The notes below the pieces were generated by a model. The model had not been told where the DNA came from. It did no database searches and was given only the letters and a program-made list of their open reading frames with translations. Shown one piece after another: positions 35,368 to 47,814 of a stretch of DNA of 64,000 bases. Each line of letters begins with the position of its first letter. Positions within the stretch are counted from its first letter, which is position 1. A program made the translations under genes and the position numbers. The stretch is from Ophioderma brevispina (Eukaryota; Echinodermata; Ophiuroidea; Amphilepidida; Ophiodermatidae), in assembly GCA_023653785.1 (NCBI GenBank), contig JAMKCH010058227.1, forward strand, positions 57,484 through 121,483, written 5' to 3'.

Positions 35368-35815
35368 TTAAAGAGACACTGCACATTTGAAAAATAGGCG
35401 CCCTAGATTTTCAAAATCGATATTTTTGAATGGTTGTAAGGTTTTATATACAAAAGCCTCAACCGAAATGATAGACCAAAATCAGCGTGTATGGGTAAAC
35501 AGAACGATTTTATTTAACGTTCGCCGGGGACGCTAAATTCAGCAGACGACGAAAATGTAGTTTAAAAATCGAGAACACGGATGTTTCCCCACGCTATGCA
35601 CACTGTTTGATGTCTATAACCTTTGTGGTGTTGTATCAGTGAGTACGAGTCAAAAAATCTTCATGTAATACACAACATTTGTTGATTAAAGTTATGGAAA
35701 AACTTAAAGTTGGCATACAAATTACCTGGATGTCTTTATCCTCATATCAAGTCCCTATCTGATTTTTGAGGTATATTTTTTTCTATGGGTAAAATTATCT
35801 CTGTTCTTGCAAGGC
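35368..35815 (+). mobile_element. TTAA-type MITE, family E, copy 2
   Basis: Starts TTAAAGAGACACTGCACATT. It is the inverse of 19636-20043, with GTAAACAGAACGATTTTATT, TTCGCCGGGGACGCTAA, CACGCTATGCAC and GATGTCTTTATCCTCATATC in order. Its left 110 bases have no counterpart in copy 1. The right end is eroded. Confidence 0.65.
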
Positions 35816-36295
35816 TAACCTTTCTTCGACAAAGCATGTACATCCTGTTTGAAAGGTTATCAATCTGTTCAAGCAATTACCAAATGTAAAAATTTAGTGG
35901 ACATTGTGAGTAATATACAGGAGGGGTATGACAGCCAATAAGGCATCACAGAAATTACCGAGGAATAGGAATTCAGGCCATCAGTCCACGACAAATTCTG
36001 AAAAATTATTTTACGCAATAACGTCTAAGATAACCTTTCAAAAACAGGTTACCATGTTGAAAGATTAATTGTTAAGGTGAAGCTACATCCTGGCTTCAAA
36101 TCCATACTGCCAGAAATCTGTGTGGATTTGAATTGAATATATTGTAAAGTGTGAACCCTCAACTCAACTCAATCTGTGTAAATCTATTTCCTTGAGAGCC
36201 GGTTTTTAAAAAAAAATGAAATATCGACTGAACTTTCATACAGATTGGGGGCACAGTACAACTTTATTTTATTAAATAACTGGAATTTGTAGGGA

Positions 36296-36401
36296 ACTGA
36301 ATGACAGGAAATATTTTTGTTTTCTGGTGGCTATTTTTTTTGTGTATAATGAAAAATGTCACTAGAACTAAAGATATTACCTAAAATGCACAATTCTGAA
36401 C

Positions 36402-36432
<31 letters not shown>

Positions 36433-36704
36433 CCAAATTTTGAGGTGTATCGGATTTTTTCGTTTTGATGCAGTAAACATTTATTTGTAGTGTTACGTCC
36501 CATATGAAACTGGTTATACAAAAATTCCGGATCCGGAATTTTATAACAAAGTTGTGATTTTCCTATCATGAAGGAATTCGACTTAAGCTTTGCAAGATTC
36601 ACTCAGTGATGATAAATATATGGACAAGCATTATGTACATACAACAAATTTTTTTGGAAATTGAGGGCGCCCTCCTCATTAAATCTCTGAGTCGGGCCCT
36701 TTAA
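36296..36704. mobile_element. TTAA-type MITE, family B, copy 2
   Basis: Ends in AATCTCTGAGTCGGGCCCTT then TTAA (36701-36704). The body aligns with 48047-48410 (ACTAGAACTAAAG, TTCCGGATCCGGAATTTT, CAAGCATTATGTACAT). An added T run of about 30 lies at 36399-36428. The left boundary is approximate. Confidence 0.65.
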
Positions 36705-39169
36705 GTTTCGAATTAGCTGATCACACAGGATGTCAATTTTAGTAATTAGAGTATGATAGCTCCTATCTAGAAATTGGTGTTAATTATTTTCATGACAGCA
36801 TAACTGTATACACAATATGTGCAAATCTAAGACATTTAAATAAGCAAATAGGCACAGTAAGCAGTTAATTATTAACATATCTTAACCTTATTGAGACATG
36901 TGCATTCATTTATATGTCCAAATCATGTCCAACTGTCAAACCAACTCCAAGGGTTGGGAAACTCCAGGGTGAAAAATTTAAATTCAAAATTATTTTACTT
37001 CACTCCAGTTGTTTCCATCAGAGGCTGAAAAACTCTGAAATCATCCCCGACTATTCTCCTCCATTTCTCATATCAGAGTGTAGACCATAAGTCAACATTC
37101 CTAAGTCACATGTGATATTCAAACCCATCCCACCACGTTCGACCTTTTGAGGTCATCCCCACTTCACACTAGCCCCCGAGCTGTTCACATGACACGGACA
37201 TCCAAAACACTCCGAGTATTATCAGAGTTTGAGCTTTACCCCAAGTTGTTTTTATGGGATTTTAAACCCTGCTATACCCGATAAACACTCCAGAGTTTTT
37301 TAATCACCATGCGTCCACACGGTCAAAAACCCAATAGACACTCCGAGTTTTGAACTCTGAGTTTAGGCCAGCCGTCCATGTGTGGACACGAATTGTGTTT
37401 GTATCGTGTCCCACCTCAGGGTGTGTGTTTGTGTGTCTATCTGTGTTGAAAATCATGCACTTGCAAAAATATTTACACGTGAAAATTGCCACTAATCAAA
37501 ATGGTGGTTCCTAATAGTAATACTTTCAGCACACAGGTACAGATGGTAACAATAATAAACATGACTTGGACTTTGAAACATCTGCCCTTGCTAATTCAGG
37601 GATCGCTTTGGATATCCTTTGAAAACCATTTACAATACAACTGACCTCACCGGCAGTGCAAAATTACAGCCTGTTAAAACCCTCGGTGAAAACCAAGGGT
37701 AACAGACACCAGGTGCAAAGCATTTTGAACTACCTTCCTGAAGTGACACAAAGTTGATAGGAAGTAATAGGTCTACAAAATGGCTGCTCTGTAGAAAAAC
37801 ACTAATTTGTCCACCATTTTGTCTGTGGACATATTCACATAAATACTGCTATTTGAAGCTTTCTGAGAAAATGTTTGATATAATTGATGCAAATTTGACA
37901 TCCACTCACTGAGTAAATACTTTTCCATTCCTTGTTAAAACTGTTCCCCGGTATTTTCAGATCAGTTCTTGCCTTTTCAACTGTTTGCAAACATTCACAT
38001 CATGGATGCTCATGGTCTATGCTGCCCCCTGCCTTAACTCTAGACAATATGTGGTCGTATACAGCACGTTCTTAGGCAGTGCATACTTGAAATGACATGT
38101 TGGCATTACATTCACAGGCCAGAATTGAAGGTTAACAATTAGGATTTAATGGCTAGAAGTTAAATTGGGTTTAAGTTTAAAACGGTTCAGGATTAATTTA
38201 ATTTTAGGATAAATACGATCATCGAACAAAAATTGGCAAAGGCAATGCAGTAGGGGTCATTGAATTCACTTTTTTTTTATTCAATGACGACTAAAGATTA
38301 GATGGATAGTCATCGTTGAAATTGACTTTTTAATTGCATCCTAATTCGACTGTACCCTCTTTCTGCTTATCACAGAAATGAATTGATTACAACCTTTAGT
38401 GAATTTACGGACGACTTTTGCTCAGTGTAAACGCCCTATACCAAGCTGTCTTTTCAATGCATTCATGTACATTTTAATGGCATTAAATATTATAGAAAAC
38501 ATTACCTGCGTTAGAATCAAAAAAGAAAAAAACACCATGGTTCAGATAATGATAATTTCTGATATGGCAGATACACAGCCTTCAATTCCTACATTAAAAA
38601 ACTACCCTTTACACACACCCCATTAGCAGTCTAAAATATATTAAAACGTCATTAATCTCACTCAGTGAGCAAATCAGATAAAAAATCTCCGGGTAATAGC
38701 ATATCAATACTGCCATTTTCAGAGTAGAAATTCACACAGTGGTAAAATCAAAGTGGCGTTTGACCTGACAGCGCGACCAAGAGAGCGCACGCTAATGACT
38801 AATGGACGACGATGAATATCAAGGAATCGTAAAGAGCTTTCTCACCACCTGTGAAATGACTCAAGCTTTTCCACAGCTCTGAAAATCACCAATAACCAGA
38901 GTAATCTTTTTTTGTGCTTTTTTTGTGGTGAAAATATCATGAATTTTTAATATGGGCCATGTAAGTCGAATGGTTTGGTCTAAACCCAAATTTTTTTTCA
39001 TTAATATATTGTATTATAATAAATGCCATAAGCATCTATTGAAAACGAGTGCTCTCTCTATTTTGGAAAAGCAAGGCAATACATGATACTGGACGATAAT
39101 TTGAAAAATACTCAGCAATTGTGTTTCTTGAAAACGGACCACCTTTGCAATTTTAAGTTGTCCGGCCAG
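36705..39169. other. Intergenic; possible decayed element at 36930-37392
   Basis: A block ending in GTGTGGACACGAA (37381-37393) shares its terminus with the TCGTGTCCACACG elements at 21286 and 23641. It contains repeated ACTCCGAGT/ACTCTGAGT words. Its left end is unclear. The rest, to 39169, shows no gene or repeat that I can support. Confidence 0.4.
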
Positions 39170-39650
39170 TTCCAGTTAATTTTGGTAAACAGATGCATTA
39201 AACTGTAAAAATATAAAGTGAATTTGAATGGAAACTATAAAAGCCGTGGTTTATGGGATTTTGATGGCAGAATTGCTCCCAGTATTTTTTTCCTATAGAT
39301 TTACAGTATTTTTGTTTCCTGTGAATAACTTATAATTGAGAATCCATAATAGTGTATAACAATGTTGATATAATTCACAGTTCAAATACGATCCTATCTG
39401 ATAAATTTAGTCGTAATAGGCCTCGAAAATTGAACAAAAAAGTATTTTACTATATTTTTATAATTACGGTCAAAGTATTGGTCCTTTTTCTTATCCTTTG
39501 TTTACTGTGAAGCGCACGTTTTTTCTTAATCCCAAGATGCCTGTTAGTAGTGGTATAAACAAAATATGCATTTTAGCTGCATGTGTTCTTTACCAGACGT
39601 AAATTGTACGATTTCTTGACTGTCTAAGCGACGAATCCGGGCGATTGTTG
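39170..39650 (+). repeat. Duplicated segment H, copy 1
   Basis: Aligns directly with 45435-45900. Shared words include AATATAAAGTGAATTTG, GTGTATAACAATGTTGATAT, TTTAGCTGCATGTGTTCTTT and TTGACTGTCTAAGCGACGA. Many one-base indels separate the two. Identity unknown. Confidence 0.75.
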
Positions 39651-39929
39651 GATTTTCCCGTTAGACTTGTTCCAGTACTTAAAAGTGGATTATAATACGT
39701 TGCTGAGTAAGTAGGTGCCCTCCTCCCTGTTACTACAAATAGTTTTTGGCCAACATAAAAATCTATCATGTATAACTTAACAACCTGATGAATCTTTTAT
39801 TTTTAACTAATTTTTCACACCTGTCCGTTTCCAATCCCGTTTTTCACTCAACATGCAGAAAGTGGAACAAACTCGATTTTTGTGTTCGCAGTAACTGGAG
39901 TTATCTAATCGATTGAACAAGCAAATGAG

Positions 39930-40480
39930 ATGAAATAAAGTATTGGAAAGTCTTATCTTTTTTGATGCACCTGCACAAAACACTTACTTGACCTTGACCC
40001 CATTTTGCCAAGCTTGCTGCATTGCAGAGCTTGCAGTGAGTCGGAATGTATATGTTGACTGTTCAGTGTGCATTTGCCAATACTTCACGCCTAGTCAAAG
40101 AAACACTGAACAAGTCTTATATGGAGTGCTACACAGAATGACCTCTAATGACCCTATATGACCTTTGACCCAATTTGGTGAATCTATAATAATAAAACAC
40201 TTCTACAAATAAAAATGCTTTGACAACTAAATTACACTGTCCCATGGCTCTTACGGTATTACCCAGATGACCTCTTGTGACCAGTGCCCTTTTGACCGCT
40301 AATGGACCTGTGACTTTGACCCCATTTGGTCAAAATATACAATTTCTGCAAATAAGTTCATGTGATCACCAAACATGCTCAACAGAACAAGATCATGTGT
40401 CAGTACAAAGTTTTCCCTAGTTTAATTACTCTAAATGACCTTGGTCCAATTGTTGTTCAAACCTTTATAAAAACATCTGA
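39930..40480 (+). repeat. TGACCTTTGACCC satellite
   Basis: Three to four diverged units marked by TTGACCTTGACCCCATTTTG (about 39990), GACCTTTGACCCAATTTGG (about 40159) and ACTTTGACCCCATTTGG (about 40313), a period of about 150-170 bp. TGACCT half-sites recur many times. It is the reverse-strand relative of the AGGTCA array at 59272-59660. Confidence 0.65.
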
Positions 40481-40639
40481 AATAAAATACGATGACAAAC
40501 TAAATTAGTTTCGAATCCTGCAAATTTTCTCCAAATTTCACTTCTATAAGGAAGTTAAGAGACCAAATGCAGTTCCCAAGCCCCCAAGTTTGATTGGTAA
40601 AATAATAGGGGCCGGCATACTCTATCTGAAAAAAGCTAA

Positions 40640-41640
40640 CAAAGTTGAGTGCCCTGCACCCTTTGGGTCCGGATGATAACCCGGAGCTGCAGCCATATCA
40701 AGTACAAACGTTTAGATGATTAAATATGTGACAGCCTGCCCACAGGAACCCTGAAACGTGATTCATTAAAAAGAGGGGACCAAGGCAAAGATTGTACAGG
40801 GGTCAAATTTTTAAAACTGGTCCAATCATGTTGAAAAGACACCACGGGGATGTGTCTACCATAAGGTATCGTTTGTAATAGGATAAAAAACAGCAAAAAA
40901 ATCAATTTCAATTTCTGAGTGGTAAGGGGTCAATTTAAAGTTGCTCTGATTGAATAAAAAATGGTGCAAATTATTGGTGGAGTAATAGGATTAAAACAGG
41001 GAATGTTTTGACTGTCTGAAATGCTCAGGTTCCAATATAGGGGGCACAGAAGGTTTCAACGTCCGTTGCATTCAATGGGGCTTGATCTTGTTTGCCCCTA
41101 GTTTGTTTGTTAGAACCCGGGAAGGGGGTCCTTGGATTTTGGTCGGGCACCCGTGCTCAAGTCACATTATGAGGGTTTTATTACCGCTAAGGGTATTCAA
41201 ATGAGTGGGAATGGATTCTTGATATAACGCTCTTGTTTATTTAGGGAGCGGATTATTTATGCCAGGGGGAATTGGGATGGTCAACTTTTTCGGCAAAAAT
41301 TTTCGCGTCCCCCCTCGCTTCCGTTCAAAATTTCACACTCCCCCCTTGATCATGCATGAATTTCCCCATTTAAAAGTTCATGTTCCCCTCTCTCTCGTTG
41401 ATGAAAAATTTCAAGTTCCCCCCTCGTTCTTACAAACATTTTCGGGTCCCCCCTCAATCCTCCATTCCCCCTGGCGGAAAATAATGACCGCTCCTTAGGT
41501 AAAGGAAAACAGCCCCCACTAAATGGGATATAATTTTATGGCAAATTGGTCCCGGCGGGGTATATTTTCACGGAAAAATGGGTCCCGTTACGTTTCAGAA
41601 CCCCTGAACGAGCATGGGTTCCCCACAAACTGAGCCGGTA
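40640..41640 (+). repeat. Dispersed repeat G, copy 1
   Basis: Bases 40893-41640 align directly with 43866-44620, and 40715-41090 align in reverse with 47335-47800. Shared words include ATGCTCAGGTTCCAATATAG, GGGCTTGATCTTGTTTGCCC, GGGGGTCCTTGGATTTTGG and CGTTTCAGAACCCCTGAACG. A family F MITE sits at 41243-41497 in this copy and at the same place in copy 2, so the MITE predates the duplication. Confidence 0.8.
41243..41497 (+). mobile_element. MITE family F, copy 3
   Basis: The ends are TTAGGGAGCGGATTATTTAT and AAATAATGACCGCTCCTTAG. Internal blocks are CCCCCCTCGCTTCCGTTCAA, CCCTCTCTCTCGTTGATGAA and TTTTCGGGTCCCCCCTCAAT. The inverted ends are intact, and TTA/TAA words lie at the edges. Confidence 0.8.
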
Positions 41641-42359
41641 TCCACCAAGATAAAATATTGGCTGCCCACCATAGGACCACTATCTAAGATGGCCCAAAAC
41701 AACAAAATCCTCGTTTATCTTCATTCTTATTTAGAATTGTGTAATTTTAACTTTTTTATCGACATAATTTATTTGTTAAAAATATTCTACATAATTTTTT
41801 TATCATTAATAATTGCACCGATTCATCTTGTTTTAAAAATATATATTATAACAGAATAATCAATGTTACAGCTGGCCTAAAGTAAACTTATTTAGAATGT
41901 AGTCTTCTTAGGGTCCTTTGTTGCCAAGTTGGGGGGGGGGGGGGGGTTAAGCTCCATCTGTCTGGGTCATTTGTCTTTCTGTAGACGGTATGACAAATTT
42001 CCTCAATACTCATTTTTTTCACTATTTGGTGGTTTGTTTCTACATTTAAAACAGTTATATGGAATTGTACACATTATCCCTAAGTTATAAGTTGAAACAA
42101 ATGCATTTCCCATTTTCGATTCTCTCGCATATCGCTGCTAATCCCTTATCCCCCTCCCCTCTCCCCCCCCTATTTTTAAGTAATTAGGGTAAGGAGCAAA
42201 CAGCCCAAAGAACACGGCAACAGGACCAGCGGGATCGGGTCAGCCACTATAAAGGGAAAGTACCAAACATTAGAATTGGTAAAAATATCAACAGCTCCAG
42301 CCAGAATTAGTAACCACCTGCCCAAACATTGAATGGATTTCCCTCATTACACTTGTTCA
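41641..42359. other. Intergenic, nothing recognised
   Basis: AT-rich with a G run at 41931-41946 and a C-rich run near 42148. Nothing else is seen. Confidence 0.4.
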
Positions 42360-43850
42360 CACGCAAAGTGGCAGCGAATCCAGTGGAACAATCTATCTCC
42401 AGGAATTTATCTCCAACACTTGTAGCCCTGGATAATGGATTTTTCCGAAACTATACACTGTAATTCAAGAAGAGTACCTTCGTGGGGCAAAAATCAACGT
42501 ACAATCCATTCTTGCGTGATACACACAAGCCAACACTGAAAGTGATCGTCAAAAATCTGAACCCTCAACTTCTGCAAACTCACCATCAACCACTCCATCA
42601 GCACAATTGGATTTGAATGTTAAAGAAAAACAACGGGCTGATAATTTCTGATGATTTGACCCATGAATTATCAACTTGGGGACCCTATCTATCAAACATC
42701 AATGCCTGAATTATTAGCACTGGGATGCCAGATAACACATTGCATCAGCGGGTACAGACAGATGTGCTGAGCAATATAAAAGCAAGCAGTAGTTCGGTAT
42801 TATTAGTAATAGTGAACACTGCATGTAAAGTCAACCACATAGCCAAAATACAGTGGGCCAGTGGACATGGGTTTGGTGGAAGTTGACCAAGTGCTGGGTT
42901 TGTGAAGAAAAGCAGCAAGAAGGACAGTGATAGCAATACGGATATGGCTATCAGAAATGCCCAAGAGCTTTTTGATTTGGCTAAAACATGCCTCTCACTT
43001 TGCGAAAATCAGTCCAAGTGCAACATTGTCAGGAAAGGCGTTCTTCTATGTTGATCAGAAAGAGATAGAAAGATCATTATTACACAATCCATGGGACAAA
43101 TGGGCTCCATTATGTGCATCAACACCTGGGGTGTGATGGCAAATTAATGTCAGAATTAACTGTTCTGCTCAGTGCTTCAGCACAACTACTCCCATGGTGA
43201 GAAACAAGTCCCATGTTGCACTTTCAGAAAGGCTACTTCAGCAGTGAAAATTCTGACAATGATGAGTCTGACAGCAATGAATCTGATGCTCCTGGGGCCC
43301 ATACTCTGAGAATGGTCTGTTTGGAAGATAGTTCAACATTGGATTACACTAATCTTGATTGGTGAAGGACACCTATGTTGGCATAAAAACCCATCATCAG
43401 ATGCCATTTAGAATTACTCTTTTTATTTGCAGTGACATCAGAAGGTGTTTTAAAGCTGGAAGACATACACCACATCACAATATGGCCATACTATTTGGCT
43501 GACACAAAGGTGATTTAAAGAATTTCTGAACACAAAAAGCTATCAGAGAAGACACTTGATACAAAAAAGACAGAAAACTAAGCAATTGTTTGCAAGAGTG
43601 GTGATATATATGGAATCGACATTCAACCAAGTACAAAAAAAACATCAATTGTAGTTCTTCAAAAATGTTACCAGAGGATATTCTTCTGAACATGCTTTTT
43701 TATTTCTTCAAAGCCATCTTCAAATGTTGCTTTGGATAGATTGAATGAGAAACCTCTGACTGTTACTTTAGGCTGGAAACAAAACTATGATAACTGGTTT
43801 ATGCTGTATACTGAGGGGTGATTGGTAAGTTCTAAGCCTAAGGTTAGAAA
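42360..43850 (+). pseudogene. Unidentified decayed coding-like segment
   Basis: I do not recognise this product. The stretch has a more even base composition than its surroundings and short protein-like readings in shifting frames. Examples are KHASHFAKISPSATLSGKAF followed by YVDQKEIERSLLHNPWDKWA (42960-43110), an acidic SDNDESDSNESDAPG (about 43252-43300), SEGVLKLEDIHHITIWPYYL (about 43436-43495) and KSGDIYGIDIQPSTKKTSIV (about 43590-43650). Stops interrupt every few dozen codons. It is bounded by the two copies of repeat G. It could be an old transposon ORF or a retropseudogene of a host gene. Acidic stretches occur near the N-terminus of piggyBac-type transposases, but no catalytic motif is visible, so I make no assignment. 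Confidence 0.3.
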
Positions 43851-43865
43851 GAGATATGCTACACA

Positions 43866-44620
43866 GCAAAAATCAATTTCAATTTCTGAGTTTTACAGGG
43901 GTCCAAATTTAAAGTTTGCTTCTGATTTTTGAATAAAAAAGTGCAAATTCATTGTGAGTTAATAGGTTAAAACCGGGAATATTTTTGACTGCGAAATGCT
44001 CAGGTTCCAATATAGGGTCCACAGTAGGTCAACGTCCTTTGCATTCAATGGGCTTGATCTTGTTGCCCCTGTTTGGGTTGTTAGAAACTCCCGGTAAGGG
44101 GGTCCTTGATTTTGGTCGTTGCCCCTTGCTCCAAATTCACAATTATGAAGTTTTATACCGCCTAAGGGTACAAATTTATTGTGGACTGGATTATTGATAT
44201 AAAGCATTGTTTATTTAGGGAGCGGTCATTATTTATGCAGTGTGAATGGAGGATTTCACCTTTTTTCGTCAAAAATTGTCGCGTTCCCCCCTCGCTTCCG
44301 TTCAAAAATTTCACACTCCCCCTTGAACAGGCGGATTTCCACCCCCCCATTTAAAGTTCTGTTTCCCTCTCTCTCGTGATGAAAAATTTCACGTTCCCCC
44401 CTCTCTCCTTACAAAAGTTTTTCGGGTTCCCCCTCAATCCTATTCCCCCTGCGTAAATAATGACCGCGCCCTTATGTACATGAAAAGCAGCCCCGCTATA
44501 ATAGTGAGAATAATTTATGGCAAATTTGGTCCCGTGCGGGGTATATTTTCACGGAAAATTGGTCCCGTTACCGTTTCAGAACCCCTGGAACTAGCATGGT
44601 ACCCCACAAACCTGAAGCCA
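43866..44620 (+). repeat. Dispersed repeat G, copy 2
   Basis: A direct copy of 40893-41640, including the family F MITE. The two differ by many single-base indels, frequently in homopolymers, more than by substitutions. Confidence 0.8.
44218..44473 (+). mobile_element. MITE family F, copy 4
   Basis: Starts TTAGGGAGCGGTCATTATTT and ends GTAAATAATGACCGCGCCCT. It occupies the same place within repeat G as copy 3. Confidence 0.8.
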
Positions 44621-45434
44621 ATCCTCGTGAAATAATTAGGCCATGTAGTACTAGTATAGTGCCATCTTTGCCATTTGAATTTCTAATTAGCTACCCTAAC
44701 ATCACCAGACACTAAGGAAACTCAATGACTGAGGCTAGAAAATGTACTAAGTCCAAAAAGATCGATTACGTCATCGCACCACACTCATATGGGCACGAAA
44801 TCGCTGGCCGGCCATCGACTCCCTCGTGCTTGCCATGCCTGTTCATATCTTCATGAGTTTTCCAAACAGGCCATCGAACCATTTTGGCGAATTGATTTTT
44901 TGCATATTTGATACTATATCACACGCTCTTTTCATATACCATATTGAGCAAAAATACGATTCCAATTTTTAGATAGATACGATTTCCCTTTTGGGTAATC
45001 ATATCCCAAACCCAAATTAAGTTTCCAAACAACAATCTGCATTCCGTCTGTTTGCTGTTTCTGAAAACCACCGCAAGGCTGCTTATTAAGTGAGCAATCG
45101 ATCAATGGGATACTGCAAGATTCTCTCCTCGCTTTAGCACACGGGGGGGGGCTATAGAATCTGGTCGAAGTTTAATATTAGTACATGTTGTGTAGCTGTT
45201 ATCTGAGAATACTTTGCCACATCAAAATATTTAAATTTTTCCAGTATTTACTGACACAAGTCTGCCGAATATTCTGTAAAATTACGTATACTGTAAAAAC
45301 TGATTCAATCAAAAACACTGAAAAAAATATAGATTTGGCGAGTTATTACAGAGATTGTTAATGTGTAGAGAATAAAAAAGCACGACGAACATCTCAACTT
45401 AGTAGGCCCTATCCACAAATGTCAACTAAAATTC
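44621..45434. other. Intergenic, nothing recognised
   Basis: Contains one CpG-bearing patch (about 44760-44830) and no supported gene. Confidence 0.4.
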
Positions 45435-45900
45435 TGTAAATTCAGTTTAATGGTAAACAATGGCATTAACTGTAAAATATAAAGTGAATTTGATGGAAAC
45501 TATAAAGCTGTGGTTTATGGGATTTTGTTGGCAGAATTTGCTGCCAGTATTTTTCCCTAAGATCTTTACAGTATTTGTCCTGTAAATAACTTAGAATTGA
45601 GAATCCACATAATAGTGTATAACAATGTTGATATAATTCAGAGTTCAAATACGAGCCTCCTGATAAATTTAGTCGTAATAGCCTCGAAATTTGAACAAAA
45701 AGTATTTTAGCTATATTTTATTACTGTCAAGTATTGTCTTTTTTCTGATCCTTTTTTTACTGTGAGCGCACGTTTAATTTCGTAATACAAGATGCATGTT
45801 ATAGTGGGTATAAAAAAAATATTCATTTTAGCTGCATGTGTTCTTTACAGACGTAGATTGTAAGAATGTCTTGACTGTCTAAGCGACGATCCGGCGATTA
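45435..45900 (+). repeat. Duplicated segment H, copy 2
   Basis: A direct copy of 39170-39650, with many indels. In copy 1 the segment precedes repeat G; here it follows it, so the two duplications were not made as one block in the same order. Confidence 0.75.
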
Positions 45901-46187
45901 GCACGGCAAAGAGTTTTTGAAGTTGTATAAGAACAATCAAATCACTAAGTTGGTAATCCAAAGTATAACAACAAGATACTTTGTTAACCCCAGATAATAC
46001 ATAAAGATCACTAATGTCTAGCCTAGTTTCACTTTAATTTTTTTATAGAATAGTTCAAAAACCTCTTGTTGAACCCTTTCATTTTGTATGATTTGCCCAG
46101 TTTAATTTACAAAATATTACTTTGAAAGGAAATAAATGTATATAACATACATTCAAATTGTTATTATACATTCCCTTTTATGGTAGC

Positions 46188-46262
46188 ATAGTATCGTGGT
46201 ATTAGGTATTTATGGGTTCATATCAGAGGTCCCAGGTTTGATGCCTAGTTCATAGTATATAG
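46188..46262 (+). repeat. tRNA-derived SINE-like unit, copy 2
   Basis: A-box-like TGGTAGCATAGTATCGTGG from 46191, and B-box-like GGTTTGATGCC at 46235-46245, in a tRNA-like layout. It aligns with 5116-5190. Confidence 0.5.
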
Positions 46263-46307
46263 GCTTAACCTGTTTAAAAGTTACTTACATTTAATTTACA
46301 GCCAAAT

Positions 46308-46670
46308 TAACCCCGTCCTCCCCGAAGCCTTTTTTGTAAACAAAACGCCCGGAAGGGGAGGGCGGTTACCACCCCCTGTTGATTTCCGTTACTGAACATC
46401 CGAATTCTGTAAATTTGGTACAATGATAGCCTAGCGTTTTCTTATTTTCCTTTGTACCAAAATAAGTACCAACATCCCCATTATGACGTCACTATGACGT
46501 CATATTTTGAGGAAAGACGAATACTGAATATAGGGTTGAAATGGATATTTCGCAATGTTAGCGACCCCAAACACCTTATTATAGACTAAAATGATCTCAT
46601 ATAAAACTAGTGCATTTCCCTTCATGAAATGTGATATTCCTAACCTATTTTCTTTGGGATAAAAAAAAAA
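46308..46670 (+). repeat. CRE-containing dispersed repeat, copy 3
   Basis: Contains TGACGTCACTATGACGTCA (46484-46502), two perfect CRE octamers three bases apart. The flanks match 16676-17065 block by block. It ends near ATGTGATATTCCTAACCTAT before a poly(A) run. Confidence 0.65.
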
Positions 46671-47334
46671 AAAAAAAAAAACACCTTTATCTTCCTATAC
46701 CCCTGTGGATGTTTGTTTTGGGACAGGAGCGAAATATGTCCAATTTGACAATTTCCATTAATAATCTGCACCAAAAATGGGGGCTTTAGCTAGCCCGGGG
46801 AAAACCTGAAGGTGGTGCTAACCACCACCCCGTAGGTATACGAGGTTTAAGATCAAAATGCAATGTAAAACAAAGACCATCAAAATCTTTTTCCGTTTTT
46901 CCTCTTTTCTTTCCTATATTTTTCCACATACGATATTATTGAGTTCCAGCAACTTAGTGTGATTAATAATTTCACTACTTGATAATTTACTGTTTACTAA
47001 ACAGGCAATAAAGTAATATGGGTCTGAGTACATTTAAGAACAATTTCCCTTCACATTTTCAAGCCATCTCAATTAAATACAGTAATGGGAACTTAAAAGA
47101 TTACTCATTGAAATTATTCAATAAAATTGAATGCAACCCGATTACGCATAATTTTATTGAGTAGATACAAGACATTATTTTCCTTCAGTCCAATAACGAC
47201 CGATGTTTAACATGAGAAAATTCTCATTCTGCATTTTCAATAATACCCCTTTGATAATTAGAAATCTGGCAATTTGAATTGAATCAAACGTCAGATTCGT
47301 GTCGCAAACCTGCCATCTTACTCAAAATGGTTTC
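46671..47334. other. Intergenic, nothing recognised
   Basis: Begins with a poly(A) run. A GGTGGTGCTAACCACCACC hairpin lies at about 46812-46830. No gene evidence. Confidence 0.4.
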
Positions 47335-47800
47335 GTTTAAGAAAGTAGGGGGTACAGATCAAGCCCCATTGAATGCATGGACGTGTGACCTTCTGTGCCC
47401 TACATCGGAAACTCGCATTTAAGACATCCGGACTATTCCTTATTTTAATCCTATAAACTCCACCAATAATTTTGCACCATGTTTTAATCCAAATCGGAGC
47501 AACTTTAAAATTGACCCCTGTACACTGAAAATTTGACCCTTATTATTGATTTTTGTTGTTTCTTAGCCTATAACTCTGAACTTTAGGCTGTACATATACA
47601 AACATCCCTTTTCTGAATCCTTATGTTTAGACCCATAATGGTTTGCTTTTCAACATATGGAATCAATTTACAAATTTGACCCCGTACAAACTGTGTTTTG
47701 GCCCCCTCTCCTTAAGGCACCACTTGCGGCACTTAGAATCACGTTTCAGGTTCCTGTCAGTCTGTTAACATATTTAATCACTCAACCTTTTTGGGGGGGG
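47335..47800 (-). repeat. Dispersed repeat G, copy 3 (inverted, partial)
   Basis: CAAGCCCCATTGAATGCATG, AATAATTTTGCACCATGTTT, AATTGACCCCTGTACA and CACGTTTCAGGTTCCTG are the reverse complements of blocks at 40715-41090. It lacks the family F MITE portion. Confidence 0.7.
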
Positions 47801-47814
47801 GTACTTGAGATGTT

